This document shows positions 7,470 to 14,304 of a DNA stretch of 15,680 nucleotides, one piece after another. The notes beneath the pieces are model-generated. The model saw only the letters and a program-made list of their open reading frames with translations, was not told where the DNA came from and made no database searches. How positions within the stretch are numbered: position 1 is the stretch's first letter; the number at the start of each line of letters is the position of its first letter. Made by a program: the position numbers and the translations under genes. Origin of the DNA: Candidatus Dadabacteria bacterium (GTDB lineage: Bacteria; Desulfobacterota_D; UBA1144; Nemesobacterales; JAJCZQ01); assembly GCA_030624695.1 (NCBI GenBank), contig JAUXJP010000007.1:1-15680 (forward strand), read 5' to 3'.

Positions 7470-7475
7470 TAGAAT
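7470..7475 (+). promoter_or_regulatory. Possible -10 box for the hisA-mqnD operon
   Basis: TAGAAT lies about 52 nt before the hisA ATG. I find no good -35 at the normal distance. The rest of the 154-nt EVE/hisA gap shows nothing else recognisable. Confidence 0.2.
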
Positions 7476-7527
7476 AACTTCAGGACTTAATTAAGGAAAT
7501 TCTAAGATTAATATCCAGTGAGAAGCT

Positions 7528-8250
7528 ATGATTATAATACCAGCTATTGATTTAAAAGAAGGGAAGTGTGTGAGACTCTTAAGGGGAGAGGAAGGGACGG
7601 AGACAGTATTCTCGACCAACCCCGTTGAAACAGCACAGAAATGGGAGAGCTGCGGTGCAAGTTGGATACATGTTGTTGATCTTGACGGAGCATTTGTAGG
7701 TAGTGCAGTAAATGCACAGATAATCATGGATATTGTGAAAAATGTAAAATGCAATGTACAGTTGGGAGGAGGTATCAGGGATATCGAAACTGCCGACCGT
7801 TATATTTCCGCTGGAGTAAAGCGTCTTATAATAGGCACTAAAGCATTCAGTGATGAAGATTTTGTTGGAGAACTGTGCACAAGATACCCTGGAACAATTT
7901 CAGTTGGCCTCGACACAAAAAATAACAGGATAGCAGTAAAAGGCTGGAAAGAGGTCCTTGATCTTGATATTGACGATATGATAAAGAAACTTGAGGGCAG
8001 AGGTGCATCAATGTTTGTACACACTAACGTGGATAAGGACGGTACCATGGAAGGTGTTAATACCGAACCTATTGAGAATTTTATCAACTACTGCTCGGTT
8101 CCTGTTATAGCCTCAGGCGGGATTGCCACAATGGAGGACCTCGAAAAATTGTCCGTCCTTAAAGAAAAGGGGCTTTATGGGGTTATTCTTGGAAAATCTA
8201 TTTATTCAGGTTCTATCGACCTTAAGGAAGCAATTAAGAGGTATAAATAA
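7528..8250 (+). CDS. hisA: HisA, ProFAR isomerase of histidine synthesis
   Basis: 240 aa, normal length. It catalyses the Amadori-type isomerisation of N'-formimino-AICAR ribonucleotide (ProFAR to PRFAR), the fourth step of histidine synthesis, in the cytoplasm. The (beta-alpha)8 barrel starts IIPAIDLKEGKCVRL with catalytic Asp8; the second catalytic Asp is Asp129 (VGLDTK). The phosphate-binding loops QLGGGIRD (79-85) and IASGGI near the end are intact. GAG precedes the ATG as a weak ribosome site. It is the first gene of a compact operon, and its TAA overlaps the hisF ATG by one base. The usual upstream neighbour hisH is absent here. Confidence 0.96.
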   Translation: MIIIPAIDLKEGKCVRLLRGEEGTETVFSTNPVETAQKWESCGASWIHVVDLDGAFVGSAVNAQIIMDIVKNVKCNVQLGGGIRDIETADRYISAGVKRLIIGTKAFSDEDFVGELCTRYPGTISVGLDTKNNRIAVKGWKEVLDLDIDDMIKKLEGRGASMFVHTNVDKDGTMEGVNTEPIENFINYCSVPVIASGGIATMEDLEKLSVLKEKGLYGVILGKSIYSGSIDLKEAIKRYK

Positions 8251-9008
8251 TGATATCAAAAAGAATAATACCATGCCTCGATGTTAAAGACGGAAGAGTT
8301 GTAAAAGGGGTACAATTCCTGAATCTGAAAGATGCCGGGGACCCTGTTGAAATTGCAAAAAAATACAGTTCAGATGGAGCTGATGAGATTACCTTTCTCG
8401 ATATTACTGCATCACATGAAAACAGAAACACGATGATTGATGTAGTAAGACGAACAGCCAGTGAAGTCTTTGTTCCTTTGACTGTTGGCGGGGGAGTGAG
8501 GGTACTTGAAGATGTAAGAAACCTATTGCTTGCGGGGGCTGATAAGGTCGCCATTAATACAGCCGCGGTTAATAACCCCGGGTTTGTGAAAGATGCTGCC
8601 AAAAAATTTGGAAGCCAGTGTATTGTTGTGGCAATTGATGCCAGGTCAGATGGTAAAGGCGGATGGGAAGTATATACACACGGCGGCAGAGAACCAACCG
8701 GGATAGATGCAGTTGAATGGGCCGGTAAGATGGAAAATCTTGGGGCAGGTGAGATATTACTAACAAGCATGGATAAAGACGGTACCAAAGACGGTTATGA
8801 TTTGTTATTAACCAAAACGGTTTCCAGGAAAGTCAAAATTCCTGTTATAGCATCAGGCGGGGCTGGAAATATTGAACATCTTTTCGAGGGGATTAAAAAA
8901 GGTGAAGCCGATGCGGTACTAGTTGCATCCATTTTTCATTACGGTGAATACACGATTGAAGAAACTAAAGAGTATTTAATAAAAAAGGGAATAACCCTTA
9001 GAACATAG
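8250..9008 (+). CDS. hisF: HisF, cyclase subunit of imidazole glycerol phosphate synthase
   Basis: 252 aa, normal length. With the glutaminase HisH it converts PRFAR and ammonia to imidazole glycerol phosphate and AICAR. Catalytic Asp11 (PCLDVKDG) and Asp130 (VAIDAR) are present, as are the VGGGVR and ASGGAG phosphate loops. AAGAGG lies before the ATG, and the TAATG overlap with hisA suggests translational coupling. HisF needs HisH for ammonia from glutamine; hisH must be elsewhere because the following gene, 9 nt away, is a dNTPase. Confidence 0.97.
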   Translation: MISKRIIPCLDVKDGRVVKGVQFLNLKDAGDPVEIAKKYSSDGADEITFLDITASHENRNTMIDVVRRTASEVFVPLTVGGGVRVLEDVRNLLLAGADKVAINTAAVNNPGFVKDAAKKFGSQCIVVAIDARSDGKGGWEVYTHGGREPTGIDAVEWAGKMENLGAGEILLTSMDKDGTKDGYDLLLTKTVSRKVKIPVIASGGAGNIEHLFEGIKKGEADAVLVASIFHYGEYTIEETKEYLIKKGITLRT

Positions 9009-9017
9009 GCTGCCTAC

Positions 9018-10055
9018 TTGAATATCAGGGAAAAATACCAGGAAATTGAAAAAAAGAGTCTTTCCTCCTTTGCAAAACTAAGCTCGGAGTCAAAGGGAAG
9101 GCTTGTCAACGAAGAAGAATGTGCAATTAGAACACCTTTCCAGCGGGACAGGGACAGGATAATACACTGCAAATCATTCAGGAGAATGAAACATAAAACG
9201 CAGGTCTTTTTATCACCTGAAAATGACCATTACCGTACAAGGCTGACACATGTAATTGAGGTGTCACAGATCGCACGTACCATCTCGAGGGCACTAAGCC
9301 TCAATGAAGACCTTACAGAGGCTATTGCGCTTGGCCATGATCTTGGCCATACTCCTTTTGGCCATGCCGGTGAAAATGCATTAAATGATATTTACCCTGA
9401 AGGTTTCAAGCATGTAATCCACAGTTTAAGGGTAGTTGATGTACTGGAAAATAACGGAAGGGGCCTGAACCTTACCTACGAAGTAAGGGATGGTATTGCA
9501 AAACATTCCAAAGGTATGGGGCCTGTTGATAATCCCAAGTACAGGCCGGAAACAATTGAGGGGCAGGTAGTCAGGGTCTCAGACCTTGTTGCCTATGCCA
9601 ACCACGATCTGGATGATGCAATTCGATCCGGAATAATAACACTTAATGATGTACCGAAAGAGTATATAGAAATACTTGGGGAAGATAATTCTTCGAGAGT
9701 TAATAAAATGGTAACGGATATTGTTTTTAAAACTCTTGATAATAATAGCGGACAGGTAGTGATCGGTGCCCAAGTCGAAGAAGCCATTTTAGGATTGCGT
9801 AAGTACCTTTTTAGTACAGTTTATATGAATGAAAAGATCAAAAACACATTTGATAAGGCAAAGAAAGTAATAAAAGAACTTTATATGTATATGTATGAAA
9901 ATGAAGAAGAGTTCTGGGGGCTTTACCAAAAAGAGCCACTAAAAAATGAGACATTGGAAAGACAGATTTGTGATTTTATCGCAGGTATGACAGATTCTTT
10001 TGCACTGAATCTGTATTACAAATTATTTCTTCCTGACAAATGGAAGGTAGGCTGA
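9018..10055 (+). CDS. dgt: dGTP triphosphohydrolase-like HD protein
   Basis: 345 aa, matching the shorter Dgt-like class. It hydrolyses dNTPs to deoxynucleoside and tripolyphosphate. Family landmarks: RTPFQRDRDRIIHCKSFRRMKHKTQVF (38-64), with HD-domain metal ligands His78 (RLTHVIEV), His107-Asp108 (GHDLGHTPFGHAGE) and Asp189 (RVSDLVAYANHD). The start is TTG at 9018; the next in-frame ATG is at codon 57, after the conserved RDRDRIIH block, so it cannot be the start. The ribosome site is poor and the gene starts 9 nt after hisF, which suggests coupling. Which dNTP it prefers cannot be read from the sequence. Confidence 0.93.
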   Translation: MNIREKYQEIEKKSLSSFAKLSSESKGRLVNEEECAIRTPFQRDRDRIIHCKSFRRMKHKTQVFLSPENDHYRTRLTHVIEVSQIARTISRALSLNEDLTEAIALGHDLGHTPFGHAGENALNDIYPEGFKHVIHSLRVVDVLENNGRGLNLTYEVRDGIAKHSKGMGPVDNPKYRPETIEGQVVRVSDLVAYANHDLDDAIRSGIITLNDVPKEYIEILGEDNSSRVNKMVTDIVFKTLDNNSGQVVIGAQVEEAILGLRKYLFSTVYMNEKIKNTFDKAKKVIKELYMYMYENEEEFWGLYQKEPLKNETLERQICDFIAGMTDSFALNLYYKLFLPDKWKVG

Positions 10056-10073
10056 GGTTAGGGAGCTTTTATA

Positions 10074-10865
10074 TTGTTGATACTCGGAGATGTGCCATTT
10101 ATAAATTCAAAACCGCTGTTCTATGCACTGGAAAGGGAGTTGATCCCACACCAGTTTTTGATAGAAAATCATCCCCCGCATATTTTGTCGAAATTGTTAT
10201 CTGAGAAGAAAATAGACCTTGGGCTTATACCAGTAGTAGAACTTGTAAAGACTGGCGGCTATAAAGTGATACCTGATATTTCCATATCATCATTTGGCAA
10301 GGTTGACAGTGTATTGCTGATATCAAGAAAAGAAATCGGTGATATAGAGAAAGTAGCCCTTGATATGAGGTCTCAAAGTTCATCGAGTCTAATAAGGGTA
10401 ATTTTTAACAGTTTTTACGGTATGCAGCCTGATTATGTTGTAAAGGACCATAAGCAAAACTTTTTTGAGGGTGTGGATGCCGGGATGATTATCGGCGATG
10501 CCGGGCTTCAGTACCTTTGCCCGAATGACGATGAATATATTATTTATGACCTAGGAGAAATCTGGACAGAGAAGACAGGACTTCCTTTTGTTTACGCAGT
10601 ATTAGCCGTTAACAGGGAAGTTGAACTGAAGGAAAATGCAGAATTATTTGTAGAATCAAAAAAAATTGGCAAACAAAAGATTGATGAAATATGTGAAAAT
10701 GAGCATGAAAGAATCGGAATTGATTTTGAATTGTGTAAAAATTATATTTCAAACCGCATTAGGTATGATCTTGGAAGCCCTGAAGAAGAGGGGATTAGGA
10801 AATTTGCAGGTTATCTTAACGATATAGGAATAACAGCCAAGTTTGATAAATTAGAATATTACTAA
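10074..10865 (+). CDS. mqnA: Chorismate dehydratase MqnA (futalosine pathway)
   Basis: 263 aa. MqnA removes water from chorismate to give 3-[(1-carboxyvinyl)oxy]benzoate, the first dedicated step of menaquinone synthesis through futalosine. It has the periplasmic-binding-protein type II fold but no signal peptide, as expected for a cytoplasmic enzyme. Family features: GDVPFINSKPL (5-15), the DLGLIPVVEL stretch, KVDSVLLISR, VALDMRSQSSSSLIRV, and DLGEIWTEKTGLPFVYAVLAV. The start is TTG at 10074 with GGGAG 9 nt upstream; a second TTG follows directly. It is 18 nt after dgt and 23 nt before mqnD, its distant paralogue. Confidence 0.9.
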   Translation: MLILGDVPFINSKPLFYALERELIPHQFLIENHPPHILSKLLSEKKIDLGLIPVVELVKTGGYKVIPDISISSFGKVDSVLLISRKEIGDIEKVALDMRSQSSSSLIRVIFNSFYGMQPDYVVKDHKQNFFEGVDAGMIIGDAGLQYLCPNDDEYIIYDLGEIWTEKTGLPFVYAVLAVNREVELKENAELFVESKKIGKQKIDEICENEHERIGIDFELCKNYISNRIRYDLGSPEEEGIRKFAGYLNDIGITAKFDKLEYY

Positions 10866-10888
10866 AATGAGAAAGAAAGGAGAAAAAA

Positions 10889-11722
10889 TTGAGCAAGCTT
10901 AAAATGCGACTCGGCCACAGCCCGGACCCGGATGATGCTTTTATGTTTTATGCAATAGCCAAGGAAAAAATTACATCAGACCAAATAGATTTCGAACATG
11001 TTGTTGAAGACATTCAGTCCCTTAATAAAAGAGCTTTAAACCATGAACTTGAGACAACAGCTATCTCCGCACACGGATACCTGAAGGTACAGGATCAATA
11101 CAGGATCATGTCCTGCGGTGCCAGTATGGGCGACGGATATGGGCCTATAGTTGTTGCTAATGAACCTATGGATAGTCTAAAAGGGAAAAAAATCGCTATC
11201 CCCGGCAAGTTAACTACGGCTTATCTGCTGCTTATGTTGTACGTCGATGATTTTATACCTGTTGAAGTTGCATTTGACGACATAATAGATGAAGTCAAAA
11301 ACAACAATGTTGATGCTGGACTGCTGATTCATGAAGGGCAGCTTACTTATAAAGACCACAATCTTTTTTTGCTACATGATCTTGGCATTCTCTGGTCTGA
11401 AGAGACATCACTTCCTCTTCCGCTTGGATTGAATGTAATAAGAAGGGACATCAGTGAAGATTTACAGAAAGAGATTTTACGTGTACATCAGACTAGTATT
11501 GAATATTCTCTTGCCCATAAGGACGAAGCACTTGAATATGCTTTGGATTTTGGGAGGGGCATTGATACTTATGTAAATGAAAAGTTTGTCTTAATGTATG
11601 TGAATGACTTGACTGTTGGCCTGGGTGAAGAGGGGGTTGCTGCTCTTAGATATCTTTTTGACAGATCCTATGAAAAAGGGCTGATTGATGAGAAACCAAA
11701 GCTTGATATTCTGGTTGGTTAA
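10889..11722 (+). CDS. mqnD: MqnD-family 1,4-dihydroxy-6-naphthoate synthase
   Basis: 277 aa. MqnD converts cyclic dehypoxanthinyl futalosine to 1,4-dihydroxy-6-naphthoate. LGHSPDPDDAFMFYA (8-22) is the N-terminal signature of one MqnD-like branch, and LLIHEGQLTY contains His148, which lines up with the catalytic His of characterised MqnD. The C-terminal half LGILWSEETSLPLPLGLNVI parallels MqnA. The TTG start at 10889 is supported by AAGGAG (10877-10882), 6 nt away; an ATG at codon 6 would be too far from it. Last gene of the operon. The branch differs from the classical S-x-CPNDTF type, so activity is inferred from pathway context and the His. Confidence 0.82.
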   Translation: MSKLKMRLGHSPDPDDAFMFYAIAKEKITSDQIDFEHVVEDIQSLNKRALNHELETTAISAHGYLKVQDQYRIMSCGASMGDGYGPIVVANEPMDSLKGKKIAIPGKLTTAYLLLMLYVDDFIPVEVAFDDIIDEVKNNNVDAGLLIHEGQLTYKDHNLFLLHDLGILWSEETSLPLPLGLNVIRRDISEDLQKEILRVHQTSIEYSLAHKDEALEYALDFGRGIDTYVNEKFVLMYVNDLTVGLGEEGVAALRYLFDRSYEKGLIDEKPKLDILVG

Positions 11723-11742
11723 AAAATAATATTAAATATATC

Positions 11743-11769
11743 TTGCAATTTACATTGGGAAGTTATAAA
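11743..11769 (+). promoter_or_regulatory. Possible promoter for the riboswitch RNA
   Basis: TTGCAA (11743-11748) and TATAAA (11764-11769) with a 15-nt spacer. A start near 11776 would fall just before the aptamer. Alternatively the RNA is the 3' end of the hisA-mqnD transcript, since no terminator is visible after mqnD. Confidence 0.3.
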
Positions 11770-11783
11770 ATTAGTTTAGAGCT

Positions 11784-11872
11784 TAACCGTAAGGGCAAAC
11801 CATCTGAAAGGATGGGACGCAAAGCCAACGACCTAATCCCTTCGGGGTATGGTGGCCGGGTTACCGATTTAT
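11784..11872 (+). ncRNA. Cyclic di-GMP-I (GEMM-I) riboswitch aptamer
   Basis: The conserved core is nearly complete. AAGGGCAAACC is followed by a 6-bp stem (11800-11805 with 11810-11815) capped by a GAAA tetraloop (11806-11809), then GGGACGCAAAGCC. The second arm CCTAA...TATGG (11832-11852) forms an 11-nt-receptor-like element capped by a C(UUCG)G loop (11840-11845). The conserved 3' end is GGGTTACCGA. Using Vibrio Vc2 numbering, A18 is 11792, G20 is 11794, A47 is 11821 and C92 is 11865. G at position 20 favours c-di-GMP; cGAMP-binding GEMM-Ib members carry A there. It lies 61 nt after mqnD and no plus-strand gene follows in the window. Confidence 0.93.
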
Positions 11873-11938
11873 TGTAGGTTTACTCTCCGTACCCTCTCAT
11901 AACCCGGGATTGGCTTTATTCTCATCCTTAGTTTGCCC
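11793..11938 (+). repeat. Four nested complementary blocks spanning the riboswitch
   Basis: Four aptamer segments have exact complements in strictly reverse order downstream: GGGCAAAC (11793-11800) with GTTTGCCC (11931-11938); AAGGATG (11808-11814) with CATCCTT (11923-11929); AAAGCCAA (11821-11828) with TTGGCTTT (11910-11917); CCGGGTTA (11856-11863) with TAACCCGG (11900-11907). That is 31 pairs, nested, with the UUCG-capped arm left as a side hairpin. The fold would use the bases that contact the ligand, so it competes with the aptamer. Confidence 0.85.
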
Positions 11939-11971
11939 ATTGGATTAATAATTTTATTTGACTCAGGATGG

Positions 11972-12012
11972 GGAATGAATAAATTTTAATTATTTATTCA
12001 TTCCTTTTTTTT
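11972..12012 (+). terminator. Intrinsic terminator after the riboswitch
   Basis: A perfect 12-bp stem, GGAATGAATAAA (11972-11983) with TTTATTCATTCC (11993-12004), a 9-nt loop, then eight T (12005-12012). It is oriented for plus-strand RNA only; no T-tract follows on the minus strand. It overlaps the stop codon of the convergent gene at 11994. It shares no bases with the complementary blocks, so the riboswitch does not obviously switch it on or off. Confidence 0.88.
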
Positions 12013-13031
12013 ATCTTTTCTAAAAATTCCCGAATAAATAGAACCAGATCCAAAAACTTTTCCGGAGAGTTATCGGGCTTTCTATACTTTTTATTTATTT
12101 CAATCTGCATTGATGGAATTTTGAGCTGGGTTGCACTGTACTTTGTAACTGTTTGCTGTTTTAAAGCCGGGAATTTATCAAGACTTCCGATGTTGATGCC
12201 ATACTTGGCTGAGATCCTGTAAAAGTCTTCAAGGATTTCAGTATGGCCTAGTAAGAACTCCTTATTACTTCCTATGCCGGGATAAATATCACACTCTCTT
12301 TCTTCTCCTGTTCCGTGGATATCCAGTAAAAAATAATTTGTATTTCTGCTGGTAAATTCTTTCAGGCAGTCCTTATAACTGCAGTGGTCATAATAGTTTG
12401 GATCTGCAATTGATACAGTATTTGTATATAAAGAACTTGCTCCTGTAAGTGAATGCATGAGCACTGAGATTGCAGCGGTATAACGTTCATATATCTTATA
12501 TTTATTCAGTCTTATGTGATTTGTTGCATGGGGTGCTGAAACAATAATGCCATTGTTTCCGGGAAGAATAATAGTCTTGTCTTTAGAAATATACCTGTAG
12601 TAATATTTATGTGATTGTTCAAAATTAATTGCAAATGATATTGGGTTTTCTTTTATATTCCTATTGAATTCAAGCCAGCTCCCTGAGGATATCATTTGGT
12701 CTTTGTTGAAGATTCCCGGGTCTGCTATACTGTAGATATAACAGTCCTTCCCGGCTATGTTTATAATATTTCTTTTAAAAATCTCCTTCGTAGTATCTTC
12801 ATAAAAGTCCAGCTTGTTAAGTAATAATTCTTTGTTTTTCGGCAGTCGGTATAGTTCGCCGTAAATTCGGGTTGTTGTACCGTTTGCCGGATAAGCGGCG
12901 GGATAGCCTTCTCCGGTGTTATAAAGTGTTCCGGGAATAGAAAGATATTCTTCCAATATACAGTCTATTAATAGTGAATTTCCGGGTTCCCCTTTAAGGA
13001 GGGTTCCGTAGATGTATAAGTACTCAGCCAT
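11994..13031 (-). CDS. GGCT-like / N-formylglutamate-amidohydrolase-like fusion
   Basis: 345 aa with two apparent domains. Residues 1 to about 125 resemble the gamma-glutamylcyclotransferase/AIG2 fold: YIYGTLLKGE (6-15) is the YGS/TL glycine loop, and LDFYED holds Glu78 at the expected catalytic acid position. Residues about 150-340 resemble zinc N-formylglutamate amidohydrolases (HutG type): VSAPHATNHIR with His168, LLDIHGTG with Asp237 and His239, and MQIEINKKYR with Glu311. No signal peptide, so cytoplasmic. The ATG lies 8 nt inside the end of the upstream amidohydrolase gene, pointing to coupled translation. I do not know this fusion. A role in processing gamma-glutamyl or N-acylated glutamate-like compounds is inference from the two folds. 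Confidence 0.7.
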   Translation of the reverse strand: MAEYLYIYGTLLKGEPGNSLLIDCILEEYLSIPGTLYNTGEGYPAAYPANGTTTRIYGELYRLPKNKELLLNKLDFYEDTTKEIFKRNIINIAGKDCYIYSIADPGIFNKDQMISSGSWLEFNRNIKENPISFAINFEQSHKYYYRYISKDKTIILPGNNGIIVSAPHATNHIRLNKYKIYERYTAAISVLMHSLTGASSLYTNTVSIADPNYYDHCSYKDCLKEFTSRNTNYFLLDIHGTGEERECDIYPGIGSNKEFLLGHTEILEDFYRISAKYGINIGSLDKFPALKQQTVTKYSATQLKIPSMQIEINKKYRKPDNSPEKFLDLVLFIREFLEKIKKRNE

Positions 13032-14283
13032 TTAAGTTCTTATATTTGTCATTCCTGGACCAGATTATCTGTCCGCTAACCATGTTCATTTGCACATTAT
13101 CTTTGCTGGATAATAAAACCTGAAGATATGGGTCAGAGGATTTACCTTTATAGGAAAGAAAGATCATGTCAGCTTCCTTGCCTACTTCGATGCTACCAGT
13201 TTTTTCCTCAATAAACAGAGACCTGGCCCCACCCAGAGTGGCGCAATATACTGTTTGAAAAGAAGCTTCCTTACCCATAAACCCGGATAACAAAAGATGC
13301 AGTGCTTTCATTTCTTCAAAGAAATCAAGGTTGTAATTGCTTGAGAGGCCATCAGTACCAAGGCCAAGTCTTTTTAACTTTACAAGATGTTTTAAAGGGG
13401 GGACGCCAACTTTTAGAAACATGTTACTTCTTGGACAAAGTACTATTCCTATGGGTTTTTTTCTCAGTAAGTTTATGTCCTCTTTATTAAGCTGTACGGC
13501 ATGTATTATAGTTGATTTGGTATTAAAGCCCTTATTGAAATTTGAAAAATATTGCACTGCATTCTTTGCTTCAGGCCTTTTAAAGTTGCTCTTTTCAATC
13601 AGAGGGAATATTTTGGTTTCAAAACTGTTTTTTTTCTGTCTTATAAAGTCCGTTTCTTCAGGGCTTTCAGCAAGATGTATACCTGTAGGTAAATCCGATT
13701 TTCTTGCAAGCTTGTAAACTTCTTTTAAAAGCCGTGGTGAACAGGAATAAGGTGCATGAGGAAACGGCCTTGTTTCAAGCAAACCGTCAGATTGATAAGA
13801 TTTATTCTTTATTGACTCGGTGTCCTTATCAAAGAGTTCTTCAAATATGATCGATCTAAGGCCGGATTTTTTTAAATGCGGTATATCGGCCCCTCCAAAT
13901 GATGATATTTCACCTACAGTTGTAACACCACAATTGATTAAAGATGAAATCCCGCTTCTTACCGAATTATCAAGGGTCCGTTTTGTAATATTGTGGGTTT
14001 TTTTTGCAGTTATAATCTGACTTAACCACTCTGTAAAATTGCTGAAGTTGCCTATATGGCTCTGAATCCACCCAAGCTCAAGGTGTATGTGACCATTTAT
14101 GAAACCAGGCATAAGAAGTCCTTTCCCCAACCTGATGTGTTTGAAATTATTATATTTTTTTGTTAGTACAACAAGTTTATCAATTTCTAATATTTTTCCA
14201 TCTGAAATTGCCACAGCTGAATTTGTCAGCGGGTCAGAGGCTACAGGCAAGATTGTTTCTGCTGAAAGGATTAAATTGTTCAT
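13024..14283 (-). CDS. COG0402-type amidohydrolase / deaminase
   Basis: 419 aa. A metal-dependent deaminase of the SsnA/MtaD/TRZ-ATZ group. Metal and catalytic residues are all present: His65 and His67 (NGHIHLE), His203 with Glu206 (HLAESPEE), His261 (IIHAVQL) and Asp311 (LGTDGLSSN). The CPRSN (283-287) and the C-terminal GSIEVGKEADMIFL are typical. Possible roles: aminodeoxyfutalosine deaminase (MqnX), since MqnA and MqnD are encoded nearby; or a HutF-like formiminoglutamate deiminase, since it overlaps a gene with an N-formylglutamate-amidohydrolase-like domain, though the HutF HAFQRAMAG motif is missing. I cannot choose from sequence alone. It starts 21 nt after the dapF-like gene without a clear ribosome site. 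Confidence 0.85.
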   Translation of the reverse strand: MNNLILSAETILPVASDPLTNSAVAISDGKILEIDKLVVLTKKYNNFKHIRLGKGLLMPGFINGHIHLELGWIQSHIGNFSNFTEWLSQIITAKKTHNITKRTLDNSVRSGISSLINCGVTTVGEISSFGGADIPHLKKSGLRSIIFEELFDKDTESIKNKSYQSDGLLETRPFPHAPYSCSPRLLKEVYKLARKSDLPTGIHLAESPEETDFIRQKKNSFETKIFPLIEKSNFKRPEAKNAVQYFSNFNKGFNTKSTIIHAVQLNKEDINLLRKKPIGIVLCPRSNMFLKVGVPPLKHLVKLKRLGLGTDGLSSNYNLDFFEEMKALHLLLSGFMGKEASFQTVYCATLGGARSLFIEEKTGSIEVGKEADMIFLSYKGKSSDPYLQVLLSSKDNVQMNMVSGQIIWSRNDKYKNLNG

Positions 14284-14304
14284 GGAAAATTATTTTACAG
14301 GTTG

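Noticed and set aside
8234..8788. A 184-codon open frame antisense to hisF (and other long antisense frames over hisA, ygfZ and the amidohydrolase).
   Set aside because: They lie opposite well-conserved enzymes, have low-complexity Ser/Pro/Leu composition, no ribosome sites and no recognisable domains. They are shadows of codon bias.
8031..8872. Near-identical short direct repeats in hisA and hisF (GATAAGGACGGTACCA-like and CCTGTTATAGC-TCAGGCGGG).
   Set aside because: They encode the same phosphate-binding and catalytic loops of two homologous (beta-alpha)8 barrels, so common descent explains them.
10543..11430. Similar LGEIWTEKTGLP / LGILWSEETSLP segments in two adjacent genes, suggesting a recent tandem duplication.
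   Set aside because: MqnA and MqnD are ancient paralogues with the same fold; overall identity looks low, so this is not a recent event.
11953..11983. A tiny ORF (ATG GGG AAT GAA TAA) between the riboswitch and the terminator as a regulated leader peptide.
   Set aside because: Only four codons, no good ribosome site, and it runs into the terminator stem.
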